From contig JAKUPR010000012.1 in NCBI GenBank assembly GCA_022450585.1, positions 1-36,813 on the forward strand: DNA of 36,813 nucleotides. The letters run 5' to 3'. This DNA comes from Anaerolineales bacterium. Its GTDB lineage: Bacteria; Chloroflexota; Anaerolineae; Anaerolineales; UBA11657. Both the position numbers and the translations under genes were made by a program. Numbering within the stretch: position 1 is the stretch's first letter; every line of letters begins with the position of its first letter. Shown in pieces: positions 26,522-34,829 of this stretch. The notes beneath the pieces are model-generated. The model did not search any database and was not told the DNA's origin. It saw only the letters and a list, made by a program, of their open reading frames with translations.

Positions 26522-28564
26522 GTGCTTGAGATTCTGCCCCTTATTCTTGTTTTTCCCTTGGCTGGTATGCTGCTAAATGCAGTCTTTAGCCGCTGGATGG
26601 ATGAAACTTGGATTGCAATATTTGCCTGTGGTGCATCCGGGACTGCGTTTGTCATAGCCATTCTGCAGGCTATAGCTCTGTCCGGAAATCACTTTCATGT
26701 TGAAACTGTTCTGATAGCTGATTGGATTACTATTGGTAACCTCCATTTACCTTGGCAGATGAGGGTAGATACGCTTTCGTTGACCATGATGATGCTGGTC
26801 ACCGGTGTCGGTACGCTTATACATATCTACGCTGTCGGTTATATGCGTGGCGATCCGCGCTTTGCGCGCTTTTTCATTTATCTGAACCTGTTCATTACAA
26901 TGATGCTGGTGCTAGTGGCGGCAGATAATTATTTGATGCTGTTCGTTGGATGGGAGGGTGTGGGTTTGTGCTCTTATTTGCTGATCGGTTTCTGGTACGA
27001 CAAAGGCGATAATGGCGTAGGTAATGCACGTGCTGGGCGCAAGGCTTTTGTGGTCAATAGGGTGGGTGACATGGGGTTCTTGATTGCCATGTTCCTGATG
27101 TTTGGTGCTGTGGGATCACTGAATTTTGACGATGTTCTCTACTTTTTCGAGCATAATGGTGTCGAGGTGGCTGGGCTGGCGACTGTGGTTACCCTACTGT
27201 TGTTGGTTGGTGCGGTTGGAAAGTCAGCCCAAATACCTCTATTTGTGTGGCTGCCTGATGCAATGGCTGGTCCTACACCCGTCTCGGCTCTGATTCATGC
27301 TGCGACCATGGTCACTGCTGGAATTTACATCATTGCCCGTTCTGCGCCTATTTTTGCTCTGGCCCCGGTTTCTCAGACGACAGTGGCTCTTGTGGGTGCG
27401 AGCACAGCCTTTATGGCTGGGACAATTGCGGTGACACAGTGGGATATCAAGCGTGTACTGGCCTATTCCACAATTAGCCAGCTGGGATTCATGGTGGCAG
27501 CGGTGGGTTTGGGAGGTTACGTGGCCGGGATGTTTCATTTGATCACACACGCCTTCTTTAAGGCACTTCTCTTCCTTGCTGCTGGGTCTGTGATTCATGG
27601 CGTGGAACATGGAGGACACCATACCCATGATCATTGCGATGCGCAGGATATGCGCAATATGGGCGGTCTTAGACATCGGATGCGCATTACTTTCTGGGTG
27701 TATTTGGTTGGGGCTGTGTCATTGGCGGGAGTATTTCCGTTTTCTGGGTTTTGGTCTAAGGATGAAATCTTGGCAGATGCTTGGAATGTAGGCGTAGTAC
27801 AGGGGCACTGGCATGGCGTTGCTGTTTATGTCTTGTTGGTTCTAGCCGCAATCCTCACCGCTTTTTATATGACTCGCCAGATCGTTATGGTTTTCTTTGG
27901 TGAACCGCGTTCATCTGCAGCGGAACAAGCGATTGAGAATCCGCCCGTGATGACCACGCCGCTTATTGTCTTAGCCGTGCTATCGGTTGTGGGGGGCGCG
28001 CTAAATCTGCCTGGATGGCATACTCTAGGGCACTGGCTGGAGCATACGCACCATTTTTTCCATGGCCTAGATTTTAACCTTGGAGTGGCATTGGGTTCTA
28101 CAGTCTTTGCGTTGTTGTCAATCTGGATTGGGACATTAGTGTATTATCGGCGTCCGTTGGAAAATGCGACCGCACCGGACCAGTTGGAAGGGGTGCTTGG
28201 ACCGGTTTTTAGATTCTTGTATTGTAAATGGCATGTGGATGAATTGTATTCTAAGACGATAATGGCTTTGTATGAGTGGAAGGCGCGCTTTCTGGCGTTC
28301 CAGGTGGATTGGTACTTTTGGCATGATTTTGTACACGAGCAATTGATTGCATCTGCTTTTCGTGGTGTGACTGTAGTATTGTCTGGACCGGTTGACAAAG
28401 GTGTTATCAATCCTTTCTTCGATGGGATGGCGCAATTAGTACGTACTTTCGCCACACGAGTGCTGCGACCTCTCCAGACTGGCTATGTGCGGAACTATGC
28501 CCTAGGAGTTATGCTTGGGGTGATTATTGTGCTCGGGATGATTTTCGTGAACGAAGGTATGTGA
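26522..28564 (+). CDS. nuoL: NADH-quinone oxidoreductase subunit L (antiporter-like)
   Basis: A 680-residue antiporter-like subunit at the distal end of the membrane arm, which in the family has about 16 spans and a long lateral helix. The key glutamate E145 lies in FVGWEGVGLCSYLLIGFW. The channel-lining segment GKSAQIPLFVWLPDAM, then GPTPVSALIHAATMV, carries the conserved Lys and His. HLITHAFFKALLFL is the second half of the pathway. A His-rich loop (HGVEHGGHHTHDHC, about residues 358-371) is also present, as in related enzymes. The start is GTG 26522; AAAGG lies 13 nt upstream. Confidence 0.95.
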   Translation: MLEILPLILVFPLAGMLLNAVFSRWMDETWIAIFACGASGTAFVIAILQAIALSGNHFHVETVLIADWITIGNLHLPWQMRVDTLSLTMMMLVTGVGTLIHIYAVGYMRGDPRFARFFIYLNLFITMMLVLVAADNYLMLFVGWEGVGLCSYLLIGFWYDKGDNGVGNARAGRKAFVVNRVGDMGFLIAMFLMFGAVGSLNFDDVLYFFEHNGVEVAGLATVVTLLLLVGAVGKSAQIPLFVWLPDAMAGPTPVSALIHAATMVTAGIYIIARSAPIFALAPVSQTTVALVGASTAFMAGTIAVTQWDIKRVLAYSTISQLGFMVAAVGLGGYVAGMFHLITHAFFKALLFLAAGSVIHGVEHGGHHTHDHCDAQDMRNMGGLRHRMRITFWVYLVGAVSLAGVFPFSGFWSKDEILADAWNVGVVQGHWHGVAVYVLLVLAAILTAFYMTRQIVMVFFGEPRSSAAEQAIENPPVMTTPLIVLAVLSVVGGALNLPGWHTLGHWLEHTHHFFHGLDFNLGVALGSTVFALLSIWIGTLVYYRRPLENATAPDQLEGVLGPVFRFLYCKWHVDELYSKTIMALYEWKARFLAFQVDWYFWHDFVHEQLIASAFRGVTVVLSGPVDKGVINPFFDGMAQLVRTFATRVLRPLQTGYVRNYALGVMLGVIIVLGMIFVNEGM

Positions 28565-28616
28565 ATCGTGCGTCTTCTGTGGCTGTGCGCGACTGGAGAT
28601 TGCGAGGGGAAAATTT

Positions 28617-30143
28617 ATGGCTGAATTCTATCGTTATCTGACATCTACGCTAACTATGGTGACATTTTTTCCGTTGGTGGGTGTACTTGCTCTGTTGTTA
28701 ATCAATAGAGAGCGCAAGGATATTATTCGTTGGGTAGCGCTTGGTGCGGCATTGCTCACCTTCGTCTTCTCCTTAGTGATGCTAGCACAATTCGATGCCA
28801 GCGACCCAGATTTGCAACTTATTGTGCGTGCGCCTTGGATAAGGATTGGCACCACTTGGAGCATTGAATATCATCTTGGATTGGATGGTTTGAGCGTGTT
28901 GCTGGTTTTGCTTACCACGTTGCTTACGCCCATTGCTATGTTCGCCTCCTGGACATCAATCCAGGAGCGTGTTAAAGAATATATGATTTTCTTTCTTCTA
29001 CTTGAAGTGGGCATGACTGGTGTTTTTGTTGCACTTGATTTATTCCTTTTCTACATTTTCTGGGAATTCACTCTTGTGCCAATGTATTTCCTGATTGGAA
29101 TATGGGGTGGTGAACGCCGAATCTATGCGGCCATCAAATTCTTTCTTTATACAATGGCTGGCTCCATACTAATGTTAGTAGCCGTACTGTGGCTCGGAAC
29201 GGTGCAGGAGACTTTCTCCTATCCCGTCCTAGCAGCTATGGGCGGGATTCCGTTAGCTGCACAGCGCTGGCTATTCTTGGCCTTCGCTGCGGCTTTTGCA
29301 ATCAAGGTACCCATGTGGCCGTTACATTCTTGGCTGCCAGATGCTCATGTAGAAGCACCCACCGCCGGATCTGTGATCTTGGCTGGGGTCTTGTTGAAAC
29401 TCGGTACTTATGGTTTCCTGCGCTTTAATCTCGGCCTATTCCCTGAAGCCTCACGCTACTTTGCTCCTGCTATTGCCGTTCTCGCTGTGGTCGGAATCAT
29501 CTACGGAGCAATAGTTTGCTATCCGCAGCGTGATGTGAAGAAGTTGGTCGCCTATTCCTCTGTAAGCCATCTTGGCTTTGTTATGCTTGGTTTGTTTGCG
29601 CTTAATGATCGTGGTATTCAAGGTGCCATTCTTCAGATGATTAACCACGGGATTTCCACCGGCGCGCTTTTCTTAATTGTAGGAATGATGTACGAGCGGC
29701 GCCACACGCGTGAATTGGATGAATTTGGCGGACTCTGGACAGTGATGCCGCGATACGGTACTGTGACGTTGATTGTGGTTCTGTCTTCAATGGGTTTGCC
29801 TGGATTGAATGGGTTTGTAGGAGAATTTGCCATTTTACTTGGCGCATTCGGGTCGCAGGTTCTGGGTTCCTATGCATATAGTATCTTTGCGGCCTCTGGC
29901 GTGATTCTGGCGGCGATATATATGCTGTGGATGTTTCAGAAAATGTTCTTGGGTTCGGTTACTAATCCGAAAAACGCAACGCTGAAGGACATGAACTGGC
30001 GTGAAACCGTGGTTCTTATCCCGTTAGTAGTTCTTATCTTTTGGATCGGTCTTTATCCGAGTCCGTTCTTTAATTTGATTGGTGCCTCCGTGCAACAACT
30101 TACTGCCGTTCTGGACACCAGCACTGCAATGGTGATGCACTAG
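28617..30143 (+). CDS. nuoM: NADH-quinone oxidoreductase subunit M (antiporter-like)
   Basis: A 508-residue antiporter-like subunit with about 14 spans. E150 in YIFWEFTLVPMYFLIGIWGG is the conserved channel glutamate. FAIKVPMWPLHSWLPDAHVE, then APTAGSVILAGVLLKLGTYG, is the broken-helix region with the conserved Lys. INHGISTGALFLIVGMMYER is the second broken helix. A strong GAGGGG ribosome site stands before the ATG. A 52-nt gap follows nuoL, one of the two longest in the operon, with no terminator. Confidence 0.97.
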   Translation: MAEFYRYLTSTLTMVTFFPLVGVLALLLINRERKDIIRWVALGAALLTFVFSLVMLAQFDASDPDLQLIVRAPWIRIGTTWSIEYHLGLDGLSVLLVLLTTLLTPIAMFASWTSIQERVKEYMIFFLLLEVGMTGVFVALDLFLFYIFWEFTLVPMYFLIGIWGGERRIYAAIKFFLYTMAGSILMLVAVLWLGTVQETFSYPVLAAMGGIPLAAQRWLFLAFAAAFAIKVPMWPLHSWLPDAHVEAPTAGSVILAGVLLKLGTYGFLRFNLGLFPEASRYFAPAIAVLAVVGIIYGAIVCYPQRDVKKLVAYSSVSHLGFVMLGLFALNDRGIQGAILQMINHGISTGALFLIVGMMYERRHTRELDEFGGLWTVMPRYGTVTLIVVLSSMGLPGLNGFVGEFAILLGAFGSQVLGSYAYSIFAASGVILAAIYMLWMFQKMFLGSVTNPKNATLKDMNWRETVVLIPLVVLIFWIGLYPSPFFNLIGASVQQLTAVLDTSTAMVMH

Positions 30144-30182
30144 TTGTAACTTTTCTCATAGTTTATACGCACTGGATAGTTG

Positions 30183-31631
30183 ATGACGATCTCTAATCTC
30201 AATCTTGTAGGTACGCTCCCTCTCCTTTTTCTCTCCGCATGGGCTTGCGGGCTGCTGTTGGTGGACCTCTGGATTCCAGGGGACAGGAAGCATATGACCG
30301 GTTGGATGGCGCTGTCCGGGTTTGCGATAACATTCTTCTGGGTGTCTTCTAATCTTGGCCAGCGAGAGGAAGCTTTCGGTGGCATGTTGGCAATAGATGG
30401 TTTTTCCAATTTGCTCCATTTGGTTTTTCTGGGTAGCGGTATATTGGCAACTCTGCTAGCGCTAAATTATCTAAAGCAGCATGATATTGAGCGAGGAGAA
30501 TTTTACCCGCTGATGCTCTTTTCTGTTGTGGGTATGATGATTATGTCCATGGCCAAGGACTTGATAGTGGTCTTTTTGGCGTTGGAAATGCTCTCAATTC
30601 CACTCTATGTGCTGGTAGGTTTTGCACGTACGCGGGCAGATTCGGAAGAGTCGGCCCTTAAATATTTTCTACTAGGGGCGTTCTCTTCTGCTTTTCAAGT
30701 ATATGGGATTGCGTTAATTTATGGCGCTACACAGGCAACCGGGTTTGCAGCTATTGGGGATGCAGTTGCCATCTCCGGTGCTAGCCCGCTGCTGTTAGCG
30801 GGGATAGGATTAATGTTGGTGGGATTAGCGTTCAAAGTATCGGCAGTTCCACTACATATGTGGACTCCTGATGTGTATCAAGGTGCCCCGTCTGTTGTGA
30901 CCGGCTTTATGTCAGTTGGAGCAAAGGCGGCAGGTTTTGCCGCTATAGTGCGAATCTTTTTTTCCGCATTTCATTCCCTTGCCGCTGACTGGGCCCCGGT
31001 GATTGTGCTATTTGCTGTCCTATCTACTGTGATTGGCAATGTGGCGGCCATATCACAAACTTCCATAAAGCGTATGTTAGCGTTTTCATCCATTGCTCAT
31101 GCCGGTTATGTTTTTGTTGCCATTGTGCCCGGCGGCTATGGTGCCCTTTCTGATTTCGCCGCTAGTGCTGTGATTTTTTATCTAGCGGCGTATGGCCTGA
31201 CGAATATTGGTGCGTGGTCAGTTGTGATTGCGGTGGATCATGCCGATGGTATGGGGAGCGACATCAGTAACTATGCAGGACTTGCTCGCAGGAGTCCTGG
31301 TTTGGCAGCGGCGATGACTCTGTTCATGCTGTCATTGACAGGATTACCACCTACTATGGGATTTGTTGCAAAGTTCTATGTTTTCCGTGCCGCTCTGGCG
31401 GCGGGATATACATGGTTAGTTGTGGTAGGTGTTGTAACGGTGCTGATATCTGCGTACTATTATTTGCGTGTCATTGTAGTGATGTGGATGAATTCTGGGG
31501 ATGGTCAGGTTGTAACCCCGCGCGCGTTGAATTTCACTGTTGGCGTGACGGCGGCCGCAACATTAGTACTCGGGCTGCTTCCTGGTCCACTGATGGCCAT
31601 AGTCGAGAGTTCGGTACGCGGTTTGTTCTAA
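30183..31631 (+). CDS. nuoN: NADH-quinone oxidoreductase subunit N (antiporter-like)
   Basis: A 482-residue antiporter-like subunit closing the operon. FLALEMLSIPLYVLVGFART contains the channel glutamate E135. LAFKVSAVPLHMWTPDVYQG, then APSVVTGFMSVGAKAAG, is the broken-helix signature that distinguishes NuoN from NuoM. SIKRMLAFSSIAHAGY is also typical. ATG 30183 is preferred to the TTG directly before it. It lies 39 nt after nuoM. Confidence 0.97.
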   Translation: MTISNLNLVGTLPLLFLSAWACGLLLVDLWIPGDRKHMTGWMALSGFAITFFWVSSNLGQREEAFGGMLAIDGFSNLLHLVFLGSGILATLLALNYLKQHDIERGEFYPLMLFSVVGMMIMSMAKDLIVVFLALEMLSIPLYVLVGFARTRADSEESALKYFLLGAFSSAFQVYGIALIYGATQATGFAAIGDAVAISGASPLLLAGIGLMLVGLAFKVSAVPLHMWTPDVYQGAPSVVTGFMSVGAKAAGFAAIVRIFFSAFHSLAADWAPVIVLFAVLSTVIGNVAAISQTSIKRMLAFSSIAHAGYVFVAIVPGGYGALSDFAASAVIFYLAAYGLTNIGAWSVVIAVDHADGMGSDISNYAGLARRSPGLAAAMTLFMLSLTGLPPTMGFVAKFYVFRAALAAGYTWLVVVGVVTVLISAYYYLRVIVVMWMNSGDGQVVTPRALNFTVGVTAAATLVLGLLPGPLMAIVESSVRGLF

Positions 31632-31654
31632 TTCAAAAAGTTTCTACAGGACAT

Positions 31655-31676
31655 TCCCTGTACAGCGAGGGATTTT
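31655..31676 (+). terminator. Weak candidate terminator after nuoN
   Basis: TCCCT (31655-31659) can pair with AGGGA (31668-31672) over an 8-nt loop and is followed by four T. The stem is short, and an alternative ACAGG/CCTGT pairing (31646-31661) competes. It lies between the convergent nuoN and rdgB genes, where a terminator is expected. Confidence 0.35.
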
Positions 31677-31702
31677 AGGTAGCTTGAATTAATCATCTGG
31701 GA

Positions 31703-32296
31703 TTACAGTAATTTGTGTATCTTGTTTGATATGGAGCGGGCTGCTAGGCCTCGGTGGCTGATACGGTCTTTTTGCAACGGAGTTAACTCGGCCATAGTTT
31801 GTCTGTGTTCTGGTAAATAGAAAATGGGGTCATAACCGAAGCCATATCTACCGCGTGGTTGTAGTGCAATGACGCCAGGGCACACCCCTTCTGCTGTGAC
31901 CATTGTCGGGAGACCCGGGATAGCCAGCGCCAACGCGCAGCGAAATTGTGCGCTGCGTGTTTCCCAGGCCTTTGTTTGCATTTCATTTAACAGCTGCTTC
32001 AACTGCTGGGACTGAGTTGCTTTTGGACCTCCGTAACGGGCTGTGTGGACCCCGGGACGGCCACCTAGGGCATCAACAGTCAGTCCTGAATCATCCGCAA
32101 GTGTAGGGAGGTCGGCTATACGGCAAATTTCTCGCGCTTTGAGCTCTGCATTCTCAGCAAAAGTAACGCCATTTTCAGCTATATTGCTAGTAATCTGTAG
32201 GTCGGTCAACGTGATCCATTGGATTTGTGACTTATGCAGTATCCGCTGGAATTCCAGCAGCTTGTGATGATTTTCTGTAGCTAGGACAATTTTCAT
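31703..32296 (-). CDS. rdgB: XTP/dITP diphosphatase (RdgB/HAM1 family)
   Basis: A 197-residue nucleotide-pool sanitiser that hydrolyses ITP, dITP and XTP to monophosphates. It opens IVLATENHHKLLEFQRIL, in which the family usually has a TxNxxK motif (TENHHK here). It then has ENGVTFAENAELKAREIC, LADDSGLTVDALGGRPGVHTARYGG in two adjoining blocks and GYGFGYDPIF-like FGYDPIFYLPEHRQTMAEL, and ends with KDRISHRGLAAR. The length is standard. GAGGTGA precedes its ATG. It is convergent with the nuo operon and divergent from yceD. Confidence 0.95.
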   Translation of the reverse strand: MKIVLATENHHKLLEFQRILHKSQIQWITLTDLQITSNIAENGVTFAENAELKAREICRIADLPTLADDSGLTVDALGGRPGVHTARYGGPKATQSQQLKQLLNEMQTKAWETRSAQFRCALALAIPGLPTMVTAEGVCPGVIALQPRGRYGFGYDPIFYLPEHRQTMAELTPLQKDRISHRGLAARSISNKIHKLL

Positions 32297-32384
32297 AACG
32301 GCTCACCTCGAACGCTATTATTCACAATATATCTGGGTTGCGAATTGTAATACTGCCATATATAAGGGAAAATTGTCCAGAGAG

Positions 32385-32413
32385 TTGACTTTGTGGCGCC
32401 CACGTGATATACT
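32385..32413 (+). promoter_or_regulatory. Near-consensus promoter of the yceD-sigma operon
   Basis: TTGACT (32385-32390), a 17-nt spacer and TATACT (32408-32413) preceded by TGA at 32405-32407, an extended -10. Predicted start near 32420, giving a leader of about 57 nt before yceD. Confidence 0.85.
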
Positions 32414-32476
32414 TCGATTTGGGCTTCCCCGGGTGCAGAAAGGCAAGAGACCGCCCCTCCACAAAAACGAGATACC

Positions 32477-32992
32477 ATGCTGGCGAATCCATACTCTGCA
32501 ATGCTGAGGTTTAATGTTGGTCATGTTCTCAGTAAGAGCGTTGGTTTTATATCGGAGATACGTTTTTCGGCACAACAGGTGGATGTCTCTTCTGATTTGA
32601 AGCTTGTGCGTTTGCTAGGCGATGCTTGTCTCACCCGTACGCCGCCCGGAATATTATTTGAAGGTGAGCTTGATGTTGATCGTGAGATGCAGTGCGTGCG
32701 TTGTCTTTCGGAATATTTGCTACATTCCAAAGTTGTCATGTCTGAATTGTACACCTATCCACCTGATTCGGAATCTGAATGGACCATAGGAGAAGATTGT
32801 ATGTTGAATGTTGCTCCACTGCTAAGAGAAATGCTCCTTGTGGAAGAACCAATGAAGAGTTTGTGTGGACCACATTGCAAGGGCCTTTGCCATTTCTGTG
32901 GCCAAGACTGGAATCTGGATAGATGTGCGTGTGTAGATGAAACCGTTGACGCGCGTTTCACGGTGCTGAGGAAGTTCTTAGAGGCTGATTAA
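32477..32992 (+). CDS. yceD: YceD family protein (DUF177)
   Basis: A 171-residue DUF177 protein. MLRFNVGHVLSKSVGF (from residue 9) matches the usual N-terminus. CVRCLSEY is the first Cys pair. The C-terminal CGPHCKGLCHFCGQDWNLDRC in overlapping form supplies the family's Cys cluster, likely metal binding. Family members are linked to 23S rRNA and large-subunit assembly and are usually followed by rpmF (ribosomal protein L32). Here rpmF is missing and the primary-type sigma factor follows after 12 nt. The start could be ATG 32477 or the in-frame ATG 32501, which better fits family length; neither has a clear ribosome site. Confidence 0.88.
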   Translation: MLANPYSAMLRFNVGHVLSKSVGFISEIRFSAQQVDVSSDLKLVRLLGDACLTRTPPGILFEGELDVDREMQCVRCLSEYLLHSKVVMSELYTYPPDSESEWTIGEDCMLNVAPLLREMLLVEEPMKSLCGPHCKGLCHFCGQDWNLDRCACVDETVDARFTVLRKFLEAD

Positions 32993-33004
32993 GGGAGAGT
33001 TCAG

Positions 33005-34186
33005 ATGCTTGAAACGGTGCTGGAAGAATCTTCAGAAATATTGACGGAGTTGGTAGACCGTGCTAGTGAGCTTGGTTATCTTACTACTCAAGACATATTG
33101 CAGCTATTTCCTCAGGCTGAGGAATCCCCTAATCTTCTAGACGAACTGTTTAACTTTCTATATGATGCCGGAGTTGACATTCAGCTTGATGAAGACGTTG
33201 CTGATGTGGCCGAACACGATGATCTTAAGGACAATGGTTACAAATTGGGATACGCGATGTTCGACCTTTCACAGATATCTGTTGATGACAGTGTTGGGTT
33301 GTATTTGAAAGAAATGGCAAGTGTACCGCTACTAAACACGGAAGAGGAAATAGACTTGGCCAAGCGTTATGAGCGTGGAAAGAAAGCCGCAGGTCGGCTA
33401 ATCACCGGCGGACGTCTCTCTAGCAAGGGCCGGGAAAGTTTGCAGTCTGATGTCGAGGATGGGCGTCTCGCGCGCGCTCACATTATCAAGGCTAATACCC
33501 GTCTGGTGGTCTCAATCGCAAAGAAATATGTAAGTCAGGGTGTGCCATTTCTCGATTTGATTCAGGAAGGTAACTTAGGGTTAATGAAGGCAGTTGAAAA
33601 GTTCGATTACAGACGTGGTTTTCGGTTTAGTACGTATGCGACTTGGTGGATTCGGCAAACGATCACGCGTGCTGTTGCGGATCAGAGCCGTACAATTAGA
33701 GTGCCCGTGCACATGAATGATCGTATCCGTAATCTGTACAAAACGGCTCATATGCTGGAACAGCGTAATGGACGTCAGCCAACCCCAGAGGAGCTTGCGG
33801 AGGAATTGGACCTGGATCCAGATAAGGTCCGTTGGATGTTCAAGGTTTCGTGGCAGCCTATGTCTCTAGAGCAACCCGCTGGTGATGATGGTGAAACAGA
33901 GCTGGGCGCTTTTATTGAGGATGACACTTTGCCGCAGCCTGGAGAGGCAGCGCACGAGAATTTGCTGCAGACCAAAGTTGAAGAGGTGCTTGCAACGTTG
34001 TCGCCGCGTGAGGCGTGCATTCTGCGAATGCGTTTTGGATTGCCAAATGGTAAGGCGCATACTCTCGAGCAGGTCGGTCGTAAATTTGGTCTCACGCGTG
34101 AGCGTATCCGGCAGATTGAAGGGAGAGCGCTACGGCGCTTGCGGCATCCGCGTCGGGCACGTATGTTGCGGGAATACTCGAATTGA
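33005..34186 (+). CDS. rpoD: RNA polymerase sigma factor with region 1.1, probable primary sigma
   Basis: A 393-residue sigma70-family protein. Residues about 8-65 form a region 1.1-like helical domain (ELVDRASELGYLTTQDILQLFP, LLDELFNFLYDAGVDI), a mark of primary sigmas that stops free sigma binding DNA. Region 1.2 is SVGLYLKEMASVPLLNTEEE. Region 2 runs [57 protein letters not shown]. Region 3.0 reads VPVHMNDRIRNLY with H236 and D239, where E. coli sigma70 has His and Glu. Region 4.2 is [27 protein letters not shown] lies 4 nt before the ATG. It shares a transcript with yceD. Confidence 0.93.
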   Translation: MLETVLEESSEILTELVDRASELGYLTTQDILQLFPQAEESPNLLDELFNFLYDAGVDIQLDEDVADVAEHDDLKDNGYKLGYAMFDLSQISVDDSVGLYLKEMASVPLLNTEEEIDLAKRYERGKKAAGRLITGGRLSSKGRESLQSDVEDGRLARAHIIKANTRLVVSIAKKYVSQGVPFLDLIQEGNLGLMKAVEKFDYRRGFRFSTYATWWIRQTITRAVADQSRTIRVPVHMNDRIRNLYKTAHMLEQRNGRQPTPEELAEELDLDPDKVRWMFKVSWQPMSLEQPAGDDGETELGAFIEDDTLPQPGEAAHENLLQTKVEEVLATLSPREACILRMRFGLPNGKAHTLEQVGRKFGLTRERIRQIEGRALRRLRHPRRARMLREYSN

Positions 34187-34251
34187 TGTGCTTTGCGTGA
34201 CGTAGCTTCGGTATTTCGGGCAAAGCAATTGAAGGTGGCCATGATAGAGTG

Positions 34252-34719
34252 ATGACCATACTAGATGAAGGTGCGAAAGCTCCAGAGTTTGCACTGCCGG
34301 CCTCTAATGGGCAGACTGTCTCACTGAAAGACTATGTGGGAAAAAAGGTGGTAGTATTTTTTTATCCGCGGGATGATACTCCAGGATGTACTCGTGAAGT
34401 GTGCAGCTTCCGCGATTCTTACAATGATATTCAAGAGCAGGGAGCAATAATTTTGGGTGTTAGCGGCGATAGCATAAAGTCGCATGGTAGGTTTGTCTCT
34501 AAATATGACCTTCCTTTTCTGCTATTGTCAGACGATAACAAGCAGATGGCTATGGAGTATGGCGCCTGGGGGGAAAAGAAGAACTATGGGCGTACGTATA
34601 TGGGAATGCGGCGTATAACCTATCTCATTGATGAGAGAGGCAAGATTACCAAGGTTTGGCCTAAGGTAAGACCAGACGAGCATGGCGAGGAAGTACTTGC
34701 TGCTATAAAGGGCGAGTAG
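34252..34719 (+). CDS. bcp: Peroxiredoxin, Bcp/PrxQ type (thioredoxin-dependent peroxidase)
   Basis: A 155-residue thiol peroxidase reducing H2O2 and organic peroxides. The active site FFYPRDDTPGCTREVCSF carries the peroxidatic C46 and the resolving C51 five residues on, as in the atypical two-Cys Bcp class. The earlier Pro and Thr residues (PxxxTxxC) are present. VSGDSIKSHGRFVSKYDLPFLLLSD and ITYLIDERGKI are typical. ATG 34252 is preferred to the preceding GTG 34249. The gene stands 65 nt after the sigma factor and is followed by a strong terminator. No promoter of good quality was found directly ahead, so read-through from the sigma operon is likely. Confidence 0.96.
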   Translation: MTILDEGAKAPEFALPASNGQTVSLKDYVGKKVVVFFYPRDDTPGCTREVCSFRDSYNDIQEQGAIILGVSGDSIKSHGRFVSKYDLPFLLLSDDNKQMAMEYGAWGEKKNYGRTYMGMRRITYLIDERGKITKVWPKVRPDEHGEEVLAAIKGE

Positions 34720-34772
34720 TGTCTTTCCGTATTGTCTGACGAAGGTCGGGTTTTTAACTCGCGAAAAGGTCT

Positions 34773-34802
34773 ATCCGCCAGACTTGAACGGCGGATTTTT
34801 TT
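34773..34802 (+). terminator. Intrinsic terminator after bcp
   Basis: ATCCGCC (34773-34779) pairs perfectly with GGCGGAT (34790-34796) across a 10-nt loop and is followed by six or more T residues. It ends the yceD-rpoD-bcp region before metG. Confidence 0.9.
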
Positions 34803-34829
34803 ATTCCTGAAAATAATTAGGTTATGTTG

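Noticed and set aside
34242-34250. TGA-TAGAGT as an extended -10 for bcp
   Set aside because: Transcription would start after the ATG, and the conserved protein begins at that ATG; no -35 fits.
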